This document shows positions 33,856 through 41,091 of a stretch of 41,110 nucleotides of DNA, piece by piece. The position numbers and the translations under genes were made by a program. The notes below the pieces were generated by a model, which was given only the letters and a program-made list of their open reading frames with translations, made no database searches and was not told the origin of the DNA. How positions within the stretch are numbered: the stretch's first letter is position 1; every line of letters begins with the position of its first letter. Source of the stretch: CAZVYJ01 sp964631565 (GTDB lineage: Bacteria; Planctomycetota; Phycisphaerae; SM23-33); the NCBI GenBank assembly GCA_964631565.1, contig CAZVYJ010000025.1, forward strand, positions 1-41,110, in the 5' to 3' direction.

Positions 33856-34144
33856 CTTTTCTGTTACCGCTCTTCCTGATAACAATGCTGATAATCGCCG
33901 ATACGACGAATCCAGCCGCCAGTCCCGCGCCTGCTCCGGCGAACGTCGCATGTTCGCTGGCCCAGAACGTCGGCAGCGAAATCGCGCCGAGGATCGCCAG
34001 GCCGATCGGAATTATGAATATGACCAGCGAAGTCATGGTCAGCCGCCAGCCGCAGTAGGCGCCGGGTTCGACGGCGTCCTTCATATTGCACTGGCTGCAT
34101 TTGCCGCCGCATCCGACCTGCTTGTCATTCGCCGGTTGACTCAT
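33836..34144 (-). CDS. Small Cys-motif two-helix membrane protein heading the rnf operon
   Basis: A 102-aa protein with an N-terminal Cys cluster CGGKCSQC (residues 12-19, with another Cys at ~31) and two transmembrane helices (TMTSLVIFIIPIGLAILGAI and FAGAGAGLAAGFVVSAIISI). A short basic, polar tail follows. The layout resembles RseC, which in many Gram-negatives is encoded with rnf/rsx genes and takes part in reducing SoxR, but the family match is only by architecture. The Cys motif could bind a metal or an Fe-S cluster. It is the first gene of the rnf operon: a promoter lies just upstream and its end overlaps rnfC by 20 bp. Confidence 0.75.
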   Translation of the reverse strand: MSQPANDKQVGCGGKCSQCNMKDAVEPGAYCGWRLTMTSLVIFIIPIGLAILGAISLPTFWASEHATFAGAGAGLAAGFVVSAIISIVIRKSGNRKDECDKN

Positions 34145-34175
34145 ATTGCTTTACAAAATATACGGGAAACGCGGA

Positions 34176-34204
34176 ATATTAGCAGTGTATCCCGGTATTG
34201 TAAA
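34176..34204 (-). promoter_or_regulatory. Predicted promoter of the rnf operon
   Basis: On the minus strand TTTACA (34204-34199) and TAATAT (34181-34176) are 17 bp apart, ahead of the small membrane gene at 34144. Transcription would start near 34169, giving a ~25-nt leader. It is the only good promoter upstream of the rnf genes. Confidence 0.55.
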
Positions 34205-34321
34205 GATTTTCACGGCAAAGGGAAAGCCAATGCCAGGCAGGCCGGCCGCAGCAAAGGCGTGCAATTGGCCGCGATTCGTGGTATTTGTGTCTCGGCGTTT
34301 CGGCGACCGTATTCATCGCAT

Positions 34322-34387
34322 GGCGGCCTTCACAGGCCGCCAGGGCGGATGACTTGAATAAGGTGTCGGCCTGGGAAGGCCGCCACC
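34322..34387. repeat. Pair of REP-like hairpins upstream of ispD
   Basis: GGCGGCCT (34322-34329) with AGGCCGCC (34334-34341) forms a perfect 8-bp stem with a 4-nt loop. A second hairpin, 34362-34372 with 34377-34387, pairs 10 of 11 bases around GGGA. Both share a GGCCT/AGGCC core. The 285-bp gap between the divergent rnf operon and ispD otherwise holds only the rnf promoter; I see no fluoride riboswitch. Confidence 0.55.
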
Positions 34388-34429
34388 TGAGCCTGGCACT
34401 GGCAGCGGTCGAAAACGGAGAAAAGCAAA

Positions 34430-35182
34430 ATGGCCAAATTTGCGGTAATTGTGCCCGGGGCCGGCTCGGGCAGCCGGTTCAAGGCGGCCGGCGGGCAGTT
34501 TACAGCCTCCGGAAACAAGATTTTCCAGCGGATAAAGGACCAGCCGGTCTTTATCCGTACGCTGGAGGCGTTTTCCAGTCGCGACGACGTCTGCCAGGTG
34601 CAGCTCGTCGTGTCGGGCGACGATATGGCCGAAGTGAAGGAGAAATACGGCGGCAACCTCGGATTCATGGGCGTTAAGCTCACAGAGGGCGGCGCCAGCC
34701 GGGCCGAGTCGGTCCGCAACGCACTGGCGAACGTGGACAGGAACGCCGAATTCGTCTGCGTGCACGACGCAGCCAGACCGTGCATATCGCAGCTGTGGAT
34801 AGACGCGGTGTTCGACGAGGCTGTCAAGACCGGCGCAGCGATTCTCGCATATCCGGTTCACGGCACGCTGAAAAAAGTTTCCGACGCGAAGGTCATCGAC
34901 GAAACCGTGTCCCGCAGCGGCCTGTGGCAGGCACAGACGCCTCAGGTGTTCCGCAAAGACCTGCTGATAAAGGCGTATGCCGGCGATATAGCAGACGTCA
35001 CCGACGACGCCCAGCTCGTCGAGCGACTCGGACATCCGGTGAGCGTGGTGATGGGCGACCCGCGGAACATAAAAATAACCACGCCGAGCGACCTGTCGCT
35101 GGCGGCGGCTGTCATAGACACGCTGCCGAAGCCCAAGAACAATCGCGGCTACCAGAATCCGTTTAACGAGGCGCAGTGGTGA
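34430..35182 (+). CDS. ispD: 2-C-methyl-D-erythritol 4-phosphate cytidylyltransferase
   Basis: IspD joins MEP and CTP to CDP-ME in the non-mevalonate isoprenoid pathway. The 250-aa protein shows the nucleotidyltransferase start FAVIVPGAGSGSRF (usual PAAGxGxR, here with Gly), then LTEGGASRAESVRNAL, VHDAARPCIS, GLWQAQTPQVFRKDLL, DDAQLVE and KITTPSDL. The ATG at 34430 has GGAG 9 nt upstream. The stop overlaps or abuts the crcB start, so the two are coupled. ispF, often adjacent, is not here. Confidence 0.94.
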   Translation: MAKFAVIVPGAGSGSRFKAAGGQFTASGNKIFQRIKDQPVFIRTLEAFSSRDDVCQVQLVVSGDDMAEVKEKYGGNLGFMGVKLTEGGASRAESVRNALANVDRNAEFVCVHDAARPCISQLWIDAVFDEAVKTGAAILAYPVHGTLKKVSDAKVIDETVSRSGLWQAQTPQVFRKDLLIKAYAGDIADVTDDAQLVERLGHPVSVVMGDPRNIKITTPSDLSLAAAVIDTLPKPKNNRGYQNPFNEAQW

Positions 35183-35187
35183 TAGAC

Positions 35188-35577
35188 ATGCTGATCAGAC
35201 TTCTTGTTATTGGTTTCAGCGGGGCGATAGGCGCTATCGCCCGCTACGGCCTGAGCGGACTTGTGTACAAATACACCAGGGGAACTTTCCCATGGGGCAC
35301 GCTGGCTGTGAATCTGCTGGGCTGTTTCGTGATAGGCGTGGTTTGGGCGATGTTTGAACAGGCGGCCGTCTCGCCGAATGTCAGGGCGTTCGTTCTCATA
35401 GGCCTGCTCGGGGCGTTCACCACGTTTTCGACGTTCAGCATGGAGACGTTCAACCTGCTGGGCGACAGGCAGTACGGCCTGGCGATTGCCAACGTCGCGA
35501 TAAGCTGCATTGCGGGCGTGGCGCTGGTGTTTGCTGGCATTTTCACATCGAGAGAAATTCTGAGCCTTATGAAATAA
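35188..35577 (+). CDS. crcB: Fluoride channel CrcB/Fluc
   Basis: CrcB/Fluc dimers export fluoride across the inner membrane. The protein has four helices and the family motifs GFSGAIGAIARYGLSG, PWGTLAVNLLGCFVIG (with the pore Asn) and GLLGAFTTFSTFSMETF (the Phe-box and Thr/Ser track). The start is ambiguous: ATG 35188 (129 aa) lies 4 nt after GGTGAT, while GTG 35176 and 35179 overlap the ispD stop and follow GAGG. It is followed 9 bp later by a DUF190 gene, a pairing common in bacteria. No fluoride riboswitch is visible before the operon. Confidence 0.93.
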   Translation: MLIRLLVIGFSGAIGAIARYGLSGLVYKYTRGTFPWGTLAVNLLGCFVIGVVWAMFEQAAVSPNVRAFVLIGLLGAFTTFSTFSMETFNLLGDRQYGLAIANVAISCIAGVALVFAGIFTSREILSLMK

Positions 35578-35586
35578 GGGGCCATT

Positions 35587-35934
35587 ATGAAACTGCAGGG
35601 CGAAGCGACATTACTGAGAATATTCATCGGCGAGACTGACAAGCACGAGCACAAGCCGCTCTACGAGCAGATAGTCCTGAAGGCCCGCGAAATGCAGCTT
35701 GCCGGGGCCACCGTGCTGCGCGGCATAATGGGTTTCGGCGCCAAAAGCCATCTGCACACAGCCAAGATTCTGCGAATGAGTCAGGATTTGCCCATCGTCA
35801 TCGAGATAGTCGACTCGCATGAAAACATCGCGAAGCTGCTGCCGTTCCTGGACGAGGTGGTGACCGAAGGGCTTGTGACCATGGAGAAGGTCAGCGTCGT
35901 TGCATATCGCCATTCGAAGGCGCAGGAAAGCTGA
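35587..35934 (+). CDS. DUF190 (PII-like) protein
   Basis: A 115-aa protein of the DUF190 family, small PII-like proteins often encoded next to crcB and thought to regulate fluoride export or sense a small ligand; function is not established. Seen: ATLLRIFIGETDKHEHKPLY, VLKAREMQLAGATVLRGIMG and a VVEIVDSHENI-like IVIEIVDSHENIAKLLPFLD. AAGGGG precedes the ATG by 6 nt. Its last 44 bp overlap the convergent end of the O-antigen-ligase-like gene. Confidence 0.88.
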   Translation: MKLQGEATLLRIFIGETDKHEHKPLYEQIVLKAREMQLAGATVLRGIMGFGAKSHLHTAKILRMSQDLPIVIEIVDSHENIAKLLPFLDEVVTEGLVTMEKVSVVAYRHSKAQES

Positions 35935-38179
35935 CGTTCCGCAGTTCGTTTATCTTCGCCCGCTGCTCGTCGTTCAGATGCAGCAGGCTCTCAGGCAGCA
36001 GGGCGGCGTCTATCCGCTCGATGGCATCCAGTTGTTCCAGGCATTCGGCCTTTCTCCCGGCTGCGGCCAGCCGGGCGGCGTATTCCAGCCTGTTCGACAT
36101 GTTCTGCGGATCGCGCGAGACGGCATCGGCAAAATAACCCAGTTCGCTGCCCGGCTCGATTTGTGCGGCGATTCTCGCGGCGAGAATGTAATGGCCGGCT
36201 TCGGCGGGGTCGCGGGCGATGGCTGTTTTGGCATAATCAAGGCCCAGTTTCACCATTTTGTCGGCTGGCGGGACCATCATCGCCAGCTTCGCCGTGTCGG
36301 CCGCCGCGATTGGGTCGAGCCTGTCGGCATCAGCCGCCGCGGAGGAATATTCCAGCGCTAGGGCGAAGTCGCCCACCCTGGCGGCCTCGGCGGTTTTTTC
36401 CATGTCCAGGAATCGCTCAGCCACCGGCCTGTACACGAAGACCAGCAGCAGAACGACGCCCGCCAGTCCGCACGCGGCTGCGGGCCAGCGGATGAATTTG
36501 AGAGTTTTCGACTCTGCCGGTTTCGCCGGCCGGGATCCCTGTGCGAGGCATGCGCCGGCCGACGTCCAGAACAAAAGGGCCGTCCCCGGCGTCCAGATGC
36601 CGAACTCCACCATGTTGTGCAGCACGAAACCGCCCAGCCCGCACGCCAGTGCGATTCGCGAGATGTCTCCGGCGGCCGGCGGATTTTGCGAAAACTTTCC
36701 GCCCGCCCATCCCGCCACCAGCAGGCCGATCAGCAGGACGAGGGCCGGCACGCAGTTGAACATGGCCGTTATGCCGTCGCCGCGAAGATTGGAAAACGCC
36801 ATCCTCGCCGCGAACATTGCGAGCACTATGAAAATAATCAGCGACAACGTGCGCGGCGGCTGTTGCTCGATGCTCTCGGGCGGCTGGTAAGTCTTCGGCC
36901 TGCAGATGCCGACGAGCACGCCGGCGAGTATCAGCAGGTAGAGTGCCCCGCCCGGCAGGCCGAACTGCGCCGCCGCGTGAACTATAACGTTGTGCGGCAG
37001 CTTGACGGGCTCTTCCGCTTCCGACCGGCGATGCTGCAGGTAAGCGGTGGAAAAGTTGCCCGGCCCGGCGCCCCAGAGCGGGTTCTCTCGGACAATTTCC
37101 GCGGCCCCGGTCCAGTAGTACCAGCGGAACGTCATGGTCTTGGTCGGGAGGCGGTCGTTTTTCAGTCCGTAAGCGGCCGTTGCGGCGACGGCCAGCAGGA
37201 AAACCGCCGCTGCCGCGGCGACGGCCTTGCGCCAGTGCCTCGCCAGACGCTCCCGCCAGACGCCGACGCAGACGAACGCCGCGACCGCCAGCAGTCCGGC
37301 TGCGATTCCGCCGCGGCTGCGTGAAAGCAGCAGCACCGCCAGCAGCGCCGGCACGATCGCCGCACTGAGCATAGCCGCTATGGTCGGCAGGTGAACCTCG
37401 CCTTTTTTGCGGTTCGCCAGAAATTGCCGCCTGTCGCGCCGGGCCGCGATGAGCTTGTCCATCGCAAGGCCTGCCGCAGCGGCGAGCAGAATGATAATCG
37501 CCGAAGCGTACATGTTAGAGAGGGCGAAGAAGCCGGTTGGGGTGAGTGTGCGCAGGCGGCTTTCGAACATCTTCGCCTGCGATGAGCCGGGCTTGAACCC
37601 CATCTTGTCGCCGTACATTTCGAAATGCCTGATGGTTTCAGGCAGCTCGACGGTCACCTCGTAGATGCCCTTGTACGCCAGGGCGGCGGCGACGCCGGCC
37701 AGCACGACCATCAGCAGCGTGAACCGTCCCTTAGGGACGAATATTTGCGCCGCCAGCCAGCACGCTGCCAGCAGCGAAACCTGCTCCAGCCAGACGTCCA
37801 TCGCGCTTCGCCTGTCGGATGCGTGATGCGCGCAGAAATACGCCCAGGCTGCGAAGGCGACGATAAGCGCCGCCAGCAGGACGTGGCGGCAGTCCTGTTT
37901 TTTCATCGCCGCGCCGAGCAGCCATATCGCGGCGGCTGCGAGCAGCAGCATCGCGAATGTGACGCGCGCCAGTTCCGCCCGGTCTGTCTGCCATGTTGAG
38001 ATGTCTTTGTTGTCGCGAAGCTCCGCATCGAAGACGGCCGCCGGCAGCGGGCTGGTGCGGTATGTCATTTCCTGCAGGAACGGCCTGACTGCGATGCACG
38101 CGACCAGCAGCACGAACGCTGTCGTCTGGAGCGACCGGCCTAGTCGGCAGGAAAGCGTTTTGTGCGGATCGCCGGTCAT
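35891..38179 (-). CDS. O-antigen ligase-like membrane protein with TPR tail
   Basis: A 762-aa polytopic membrane protein of the O-antigen ligase/polymerase (Wzy_C, PF04932-like) group. It has about 10-12 hydrophobic helices in the first ~600 residues. The family signature region is NPLWGAGPGNFSTAYLQHRR with LPHNVIVHAAAQFGLPGGAL, the periplasmic loop of the ligase fold. The last ~150 residues are soluble TPR-like helices (FALALEYSSAAADADRLDPI and DPAEAGHYILAARIAAQIEP). It would join or polymerise a lipid-linked glycan on the outer face of the inner membrane. The ATG at 38179 overlaps the stop of the upstream transferase (ATGA), implying one pathway. A GTCCCT/AGGGAC palindrome lies in the coding region at 37725-37739. 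Substrate unknown. Confidence 0.85.
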   Translation of the reverse strand: MTGDPHKTLSCRLGRSLQTTAFVLLVACIAVRPFLQEMTYRTSPLPAAVFDAELRDNKDISTWQTDRAELARVTFAMLLLAAAAIWLLGAAMKKQDCRHVLLAALIVAFAAWAYFCAHHASDRRSAMDVWLEQVSLLAACWLAAQIFVPKGRFTLLMVVLAGVAAALAYKGIYEVTVELPETIRHFEMYGDKMGFKPGSSQAKMFESRLRTLTPTGFFALSNMYASAIIILLAAAAGLAMDKLIAARRDRRQFLANRKKGEVHLPTIAAMLSAAIVPALLAVLLLSRSRGGIAAGLLAVAAFVCVGVWRERLARHWRKAVAAAAAVFLLAVAATAAYGLKNDRLPTKTMTFRWYYWTGAAEIVRENPLWGAGPGNFSTAYLQHRRSEAEEPVKLPHNVIVHAAAQFGLPGGALYLLILAGVLVGICRPKTYQPPESIEQQPPRTLSLIIFIVLAMFAARMAFSNLRGDGITAMFNCVPALVLLIGLLVAGWAGGKFSQNPPAAGDISRIALACGLGGFVLHNMVEFGIWTPGTALLFWTSAGACLAQGSRPAKPAESKTLKFIRWPAAACGLAGVVLLLVFVYRPVAERFLDMEKTAEAARVGDFALALEYSSAAADADRLDPIAAADTAKLAMMVPPADKMVKLGLDYAKTAIARDPAEAGHYILAARIAAQIEPGSELGYFADAVSRDPQNMSNRLEYAARLAAAGRKAECLEQLDAIERIDAALLPESLLHLNDEQRAKINELRNVSFPAPSNGDMQRR
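37725..37739. repeat. GTCCCT/AGGGAC palindrome inside a coding region
   Basis: CGTCCCT (37725-37731) and AGGGACG (37733-37739) are perfectly complementary around one base. The element lies in the O-antigen-ligase-like gene, coding for VPKG in a loop between helices. It matches the intergenic copies at 26731-26747 and 40460-40476. Confidence 0.45.
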
Positions 38180-39267
38180 GTCCTGTTGCTGCCCGATTCC
38201 AGCATCGCGATGATGAACAGAATCGCCAGCGTCTGTACGAATACCAGCACAGCCGCCGCGCTGTTCGATATGTAAGGCAGCAGCGACGCCCCGATAGCCG
38301 TCGCGCCCGTGCATAAATAAATCGTCAGCAGCGCCGTCCGCACGCTCATGCCGCGCCGTACCAGCCTGTGCGAAAAATGCCGCCTGTCGCCGACCAGCGG
38401 GCTTTTCCGCTCACGCAGGCGCAGCGTTACGACGCTCACCATGTCGTACAGCGGGACGGCCATCACGACAAGCGGCACGAAAATTCCGTATGCGTAATAT
38501 GTCTGGCCGGGCTGGGTGTAGGTCGTCAGGCAGCTTACCACGGCCAGCAGGTAGCCGAGAACCAGCGAGCCGGCGTCGCCCATGAAGGTCCTGGCCGGCG
38601 GAAAGTTGTAAGGCAGGTAGCCCAGCGTGGCCCCGATGATAAGGCACAGCCAGGCCGAGACGAACATCTGGCCGACCCCGCTCGATGCGCCCAGCAGTGC
38701 GGCGGCGCATATCGCCGCGACGCCGGCGGCCAGCCCATCCATGTTGTCCAGAAAGTTGAACGCGTTGGTTATCGCCACTATCCACAAAACGGTGACGATT
38801 ACGCTTATCGCGCTGCCGGCTACCGTGAGTATGCGGACGTCGCAGATGAGCACCACGGCGACGGCTGCGCCTGCCTGAGCTATGAGCTTGATGATCGGCC
38901 CGAGATTTTTCCGGTCGTCGATTATGCCGACGATGTGCAGCACCAGCGCGCCGGCGAGTATTCCCATCGCCATCGGTATCCGCGACGCCAGGCCCGGAAT
39001 GTATATGGCGATTTCCTGCGGCACCCACTCCGGCGTGCCGTGCGTCGCCCATATACGCGCGACAGCAGTTGCAAGCAGCGACGGCAGGAGTATCGCGATG
39101 AAAATGCCGCATCCGCCCAGCAGCGGCGTCGGCCCGGCGTGCGCCTTGTGCCTGCCCGGCATGTCGAGCATGCCGAAGCGGTGCGCGATGCGCCGCGTGA
39201 CCGGCGCTGCCAGGAACGACAGGACGAATGAAACTGCTATGGCTGTCAAAATGGCCCAGGGGAGCAC
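38176..39267 (-). CDS. WecA/TagO-type undecaprenyl-phosphate sugar-1-phosphate transferase
   Basis: This MraY-family integral membrane enzyme moves an amino-sugar phosphate (commonly GlcNAc-1-P) from a UDP-sugar to undecaprenyl phosphate, the first step of an envelope glycan. The GTG start at 39267 has AGGAG 9 nt upstream and begins just before the first helix; the frame extends to 39318 without support. About 11 helices. Motifs: DMPGRHKAHAGPTPLLGG, the DDRKNLGPIIKL Asp pair, NAFNFLDNMDGLAAG, the catalytic FMGDAGSLVLGY, and GDRRHFSHRLVRRG with its cytoplasmic His motif. The HSHR-type motif points to WecA-like rather than MraY function. It is coupled to the O-antigen-ligase-like gene. Confidence 0.92.
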   Translation of the reverse strand: MLPWAILTAIAVSFVLSFLAAPVTRRIAHRFGMLDMPGRHKAHAGPTPLLGGCGIFIAILLPSLLATAVARIWATHGTPEWVPQEIAIYIPGLASRIPMAMGILAGALVLHIVGIIDDRKNLGPIIKLIAQAGAAVAVVLICDVRILTVAGSAISVIVTVLWIVAITNAFNFLDNMDGLAAGVAAICAAALLGASSGVGQMFVSAWLCLIIGATLGYLPYNFPPARTFMGDAGSLVLGYLLAVVSCLTTYTQPGQTYYAYGIFVPLVVMAVPLYDMVSVVTLRLRERKSPLVGDRRHFSHRLVRRGMSVRTALLTIYLCTGATAIGASLLPYISNSAAAVLVFVQTLAILFIIAMLESGSNRT

Positions 39268-39329
39268 TTGGTTTTTCTCCTGATTTTTAAGCTGTTTCAA
39301 AACACCGGTTGTATACATTAAGGGTGCCG

Positions 39330-39386
39330 CGGCCCCTCAGGGGCCGTGTTCGTTCAACATGGTACACGGGTTGCGAGCAACCCGTG
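39330..39386. repeat. Two palindromes upstream of the WecA-like gene
   Basis: CGGCCCC (39330-39336) pairs with GGGGCCG (39340-39346). CACGGGTTGC (39365-39374) pairs perfectly with GCAACCCGTG (39377-39386). The second matches in layout the palindrome at 40675-40696. They lie in the 88-bp gap between two minus-strand genes; neither has a T-run for the minus strand. Confidence 0.55.
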
Positions 39387-39406
39387 GCACTCCCAAAATG
39401 GTTTTT

Positions 39407-39952
39407 CTACTTTTTCGATACTTCCTTCAGCTGCTCTTTCAGCCTGCTGCGTGCGGCCGCCAGAAAATCGTAATATCGCCCGCTGCCGTAGTCCGGAAAC
39501 GTCCATTCCAGCGGCTTCCAGCCGTCACGCCACATCAGCGTAACTTCGCCGAATACGCCGCGGCCGAGGTATATACGGTGCGAAAAATCCTTCATACTTG
39601 CAAGCACCAGCTTGGAGAGATCGACATAGCCGGGGTCGAGATTGATCGGCCGCTTCGGCTGACCGCCGGTCCGAGAGGCGAAAATACGCTCGATGTCGTT
39701 CGTCATGACCTTGGCGTCAATGAGCCGCTCGCGCGGAACCAGCCGGCGGAACGACAGGAATTTGCGGTGCAGCGGCGAACCCATTTCGCGGTCGTAATAA
39801 TGGGTGAAGTCGAAGGCCATCGTCTCGCTTTCGCCGTCGCTCTCGCCCCATGCGTCTGCAAGCATTTCCGAAGCCTCGCCGAAGAGCGACGCGTCGGATG
39901 CTATCATCCCGCAGATGAGTTTCACCGGAGCCGGTTCGTGTGCTTCAGCCAT
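39407..39952 (-). CDS. DUF4416-family protein
   Basis: A 181-aa cytoplasmic protein of the DUF4416 family, whose function is unknown. Recognised by VKLICGMIASDASLFGEASE at the N-terminus, SETMAFDFTHYYDREMGSPL, RPINLDPGYVDLSKLVLASM and FSHRIYLGRGVFGEVTLMWR. The DFTHYY and NLDPGY segments are the conserved parts. The ATG at 39952 lacks a clear Shine-Dalgarno. It is on the same strand as the glycan genes but separated by the palindromes. Confidence 0.88.
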   Translation of the reverse strand: MAEAHEPAPVKLICGMIASDASLFGEASEMLADAWGESDGESETMAFDFTHYYDREMGSPLHRKFLSFRRLVPRERLIDAKVMTNDIERIFASRTGGQPKRPINLDPGYVDLSKLVLASMKDFSHRIYLGRGVFGEVTLMWRDGWKPLEWTFPDYGSGRYYDFLAAARSRLKEQLKEVSKK

Positions 39953-39995
39953 GGCCGCATTGTCCGATGCGCGACGCCGACTGTCAACGCCGAGA

Positions 39996-40030
39996 GAATC
40001 GCGAACTGCGAATCGCGAATTGCGGATTTA
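39996..40030. repeat. Heptad array upstream of the DUF4416 gene
   Basis: Five 7-bp units (GAATCGC, GAACTGC, GAATCGC, GAATTGC, GGATTTA) cover exactly 35 bp, 44 bp upstream of the DUF4416 start. Same unit count and length as the arrays at 26368-26402 and 28387-28421. Confidence 0.75.
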
Positions 40031-40054
40031 AGACTGCCTGACTTAAGTGGTAGG

Positions 40055-40073
40055 GTGGATGCTCTGCATCCAC
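40055..40073. repeat. GTGGATGC/GCATCCAC palindrome
   Basis: GTGGATGC (40055-40062) and GCATCCAC (40066-40073) form a perfect 8-bp stem with a 3-nt loop, in the gene-free right end. Confidence 0.5.
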
Positions 40074-40216
40074 GTATTTGCTGCGATTTATCTCCACTCG
40101 GCTGGCTCAAGGCCGCTGCGTTTCTGGTAGTTGCGAGCTGCGTCAGGGAACGGATGTGACGCTGACGTCCCTACCAATAGGGGGCTGTCGCTCCTGACCC
40201 GTCTGGGCATCTTTTC

Positions 40217-40251
40217 TTTTGGGTTTAGAATTTGATATTTGTGTTTTGTCT
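40217..40251. repeat. Weak heptad array in the right-end spacer
   Basis: Five units TTTTGGG, TTTAGAA, TTTGATA, TTTGTGT and TTTGTCT, all beginning TTT at 7-bp steps, cover 35 bp. It is the most diverged of the arrays. It is followed by a hairpin built of TGTGTC/GACACA and GCCC/GGGC at about 40259-40286. Confidence 0.45.
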
Positions 40252-40459
40252 TTTCAGGTGTGTCATCGCCCTAAGGGCTCGACACAGCCTACAGCTGATG
40301 TCTAATGAATACCTGATGCCGAAATCGGTAACTGGTCAACCAGTCAACCTTATCCCTGCTCTCTTTTATTCAATCCGTGTAATTCGTGGATGGGCGTTTT
40401 TCCGCGCAAAAACAACGTCCTTTTTTCCCTCCGCGGCGGAAAAATAAATTCTTTGCAGG

Positions 40460-40476
40460 GCGTCCCTAAGGGACGC
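40460..40476. repeat. GTCCCT/AGGGAC palindrome
   Basis: GCGTCCCT (40460-40467) and AGGGACGC (40469-40476) pair perfectly around one base. Third full copy of the family in the window. Confidence 0.5.
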
Positions 40477-40674
40477 GCAATGCTTCTTTTCCTGTATATT
40501 CCGCGAGCAACAAGTTGCTCACCCTATTAATCTGCAGATAAAAGAGGCCGAAACGCGGTTTCCATGTTCCATTTCGCGGCCGGCAAGGGAGCAAGCCGCG
40601 GGATAATCGGCGTCAATTTCACAAAGCCCCCGGACGGGCAGGCCGGACGGGGCGGAAGGCATCTTGAGGTGTGC

Positions 40675-40696
40675 CACGGGATGCTTGCATCCCGTG
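40675..40696. repeat. CACGGGATGC/GCATCCCGTG palindrome
   Basis: A perfect 10-bp palindrome, arms 40675-40684 and 40687-40696, with a 2-nt centre. It matches the element at 39365-39386 except for the central WTGC bases. Confidence 0.55.
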
Positions 40697-40746
40697 TAAT
40701 CTCAGAACGCACACGGCCACTGATGGGCCGGGGCACACGGAAATCC

Positions 40747-40843
40747 GGCGGCTCCGCTTTCGCCCCGTCGGGGCTTTTTTTGTTGCGATGCTCTCGACCG
40801 GCGGCTCGCGCCGCCGGCTAAACGCTGCCGGCCCTTCGGGCCT
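40747..40843 (+). repeat. Long direct repeat, copy 1
   Basis: A ~97-bp unit with nested hairpins: GCCCC/GGGGC (40762-40774), a GGCGGCTCGCGCCGCC palindrome (near 40800-40815) and a GGCCC/GGGCC hairpin at the end. It repeats with about 85-90% identity at 40996-41091. Between the copies are GCCCC/GGGGC hairpins (40875-40887, 40942-40954) and a CCGGGGGT/ACCCCCGG hairpin with a GAAA loop (40900-40919). Confidence 0.7.
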
Positions 40844-40995
40844 AAAAACATAGGCATCGCTATAATCCGCCTTGGCCCCAACGGGGCGCCAGTGATTAGC
40901 CGGGGGTGAAAACCCCCGGAATGATGTATTTGATAAGTCCAGCCCCGAAGGGGCGGAAGCGAACGTTATCTGATTATCCCTGCGTATTATTTGCT

Positions 40996-41091
40996 GGCGG
41001 CTTCACTGTCGCCCCGTCGGGGCTTGTTTGTTGAGATGCTCTTGACCGGCGGCTCGCGCCGCCGGCTAAACGCTTCCGGCCCTCCGGGCCT
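40996..41091 (+). repeat. Long direct repeat, copy 2
   Basis: Second copy, 249 bp after the first, with the same order of hairpins and a few substitutions. The repeat cluster probably continues beyond the window. No gene is seen from 39953 to 41110; all ORFs there are short and run through palindromes. Confidence 0.7.

Noticed and set aside
34145..34429. Fluoride riboswitch before ispD-crcB
   Set aside because: The region holds two REP-like hairpins and the rnf promoter but no crcB-motif consensus.
40747..41091. CRISPR array
   Set aside because: Only two long copies, themselves palindromic, with a 150-bp interval of more palindromes; no regular short spacers and no cas genes.
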